DNA from: DATMRF01 sp035566435
Lineage (GTDB): Bacteria > Verrucomicrobiota > Verrucomicrobiia > Limisphaerales > UBA8199
DNA: 5,475 bases
NCBI GenBank assembly: GCA_035566435.1
Contig: DATMRF010000115.1
Location: forward strand, 1 to 5,475
Reading direction: 5' to 3'
The notes under the pieces are model-generated. The model was not told the origin of the DNA. It saw only the letters and a list, made by a program, of their open reading frames with translations, and did no database searches. Made by a program: the position numbers and the translations under genes. Positions 5,355 to 5,475 of the stretch are shown here, one piece after another; the first letter of the stretch is position 1; each line of letters opens with the position of its first letter.

Positions 5355-5475
5355 TCAGGTTTGTAGAACATCCAAAAGGAGTTGGCGGGGCATCAATCCC
5401 GCGAGCGGATTGGGGGTCTCGGGTTGGGTGGTCATAGCTTTTGCTCGGAGCAGTGCGACCGTGTCGGCAAGCAGG
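5355..5475 (-). CDS. Possible C-terminal end of an unidentified minus-strand gene (cut by window edge)
   Basis: The minus frame from the right edge to TGA 5357-5355 is open for 39 residues: LLADTVALLRAKAM, then a linker TTQPETPNPLAG, then LMPRQLLLDVLQT. About 62 percent of the third codon positions are G or C. The alternation of a leucine-rich helix, a proline linker and a second amphipathic stretch looks protein-like. I do not recognise the family. An internal ATG (about 5433) would give only 26 residues, so a gene entering from the right is more likely than a complete small one. A neighbouring frame is also open here, so this could be chance. Confidence 0.35.
   Translation of the reverse strand, partial: LLADTVALLRAKAMTTQPETPNPLAGLMPRQLLLDVLQT

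Overview
The window looks like a chromosomal stretch from a GC-rich, free-living Gram-negative bacterium. The secreted esterase type, short heptamer tandem repeats and families of small intergenic palindromes fit Verrucomicrobiota (perhaps the Pedosphaera/Limisphaerales side) or a related PVC lineage. That placement is inference from style; no rRNA or other marker is present.

Left part (1-2637, minus strand): a probable two-gene transcription unit. A secreted CE15-like (glucuronoyl esterase-type) alpha/beta hydrolase is followed after 14 bp by argJ, the ornithine acetyltransferase/N-acetylglutamate synthase of arginine synthesis. argJ runs off the left edge. It carries two insertions: a short one just before the catalytic threonine, and a longer low-complexity one made of two heptanucleotide repeat arrays around a 10-bp perfect palindrome. 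The reading frame survives both.

Middle (2638-3750): about 1.1 kb without a convincing intact gene. The first half holds only weak inverted repeats and a doubtful 56-codon minus-strand ORF. The second half is a cluster of five small palindromes or hairpins mixed with two apparent gene remnants: a plus-strand 3' end of a c-type cytochrome and a minus-strand 3' end resembling a cupin protein. This looks like a decayed, rearranged intergenic zone colonised by palindromic repeats.

Right part (3751-4935, plus strand): one intact membrane-anchored family 2 glycosyltransferase with one N-terminal and about three C-terminal membrane segments. After it, 4936-5354 is mostly non-coding and contains a compact 140-bp element with 17-bp perfect terminal inverted repeats and a possible 3-bp target duplication (MITE-like). 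The last 121 bases may be the C-terminal end of a minus-strand gene entering from the right.

The genes do not form an obvious pathway. The points that most deserve attention are the repeat-derived insertion in argJ, the palindrome cluster that exactly brackets a cytochrome remnant, the Glu-to-Gln change at the canonical acid position of the CE15-like esterase, and the MITE-like element. I found no clear new multi-gene system.
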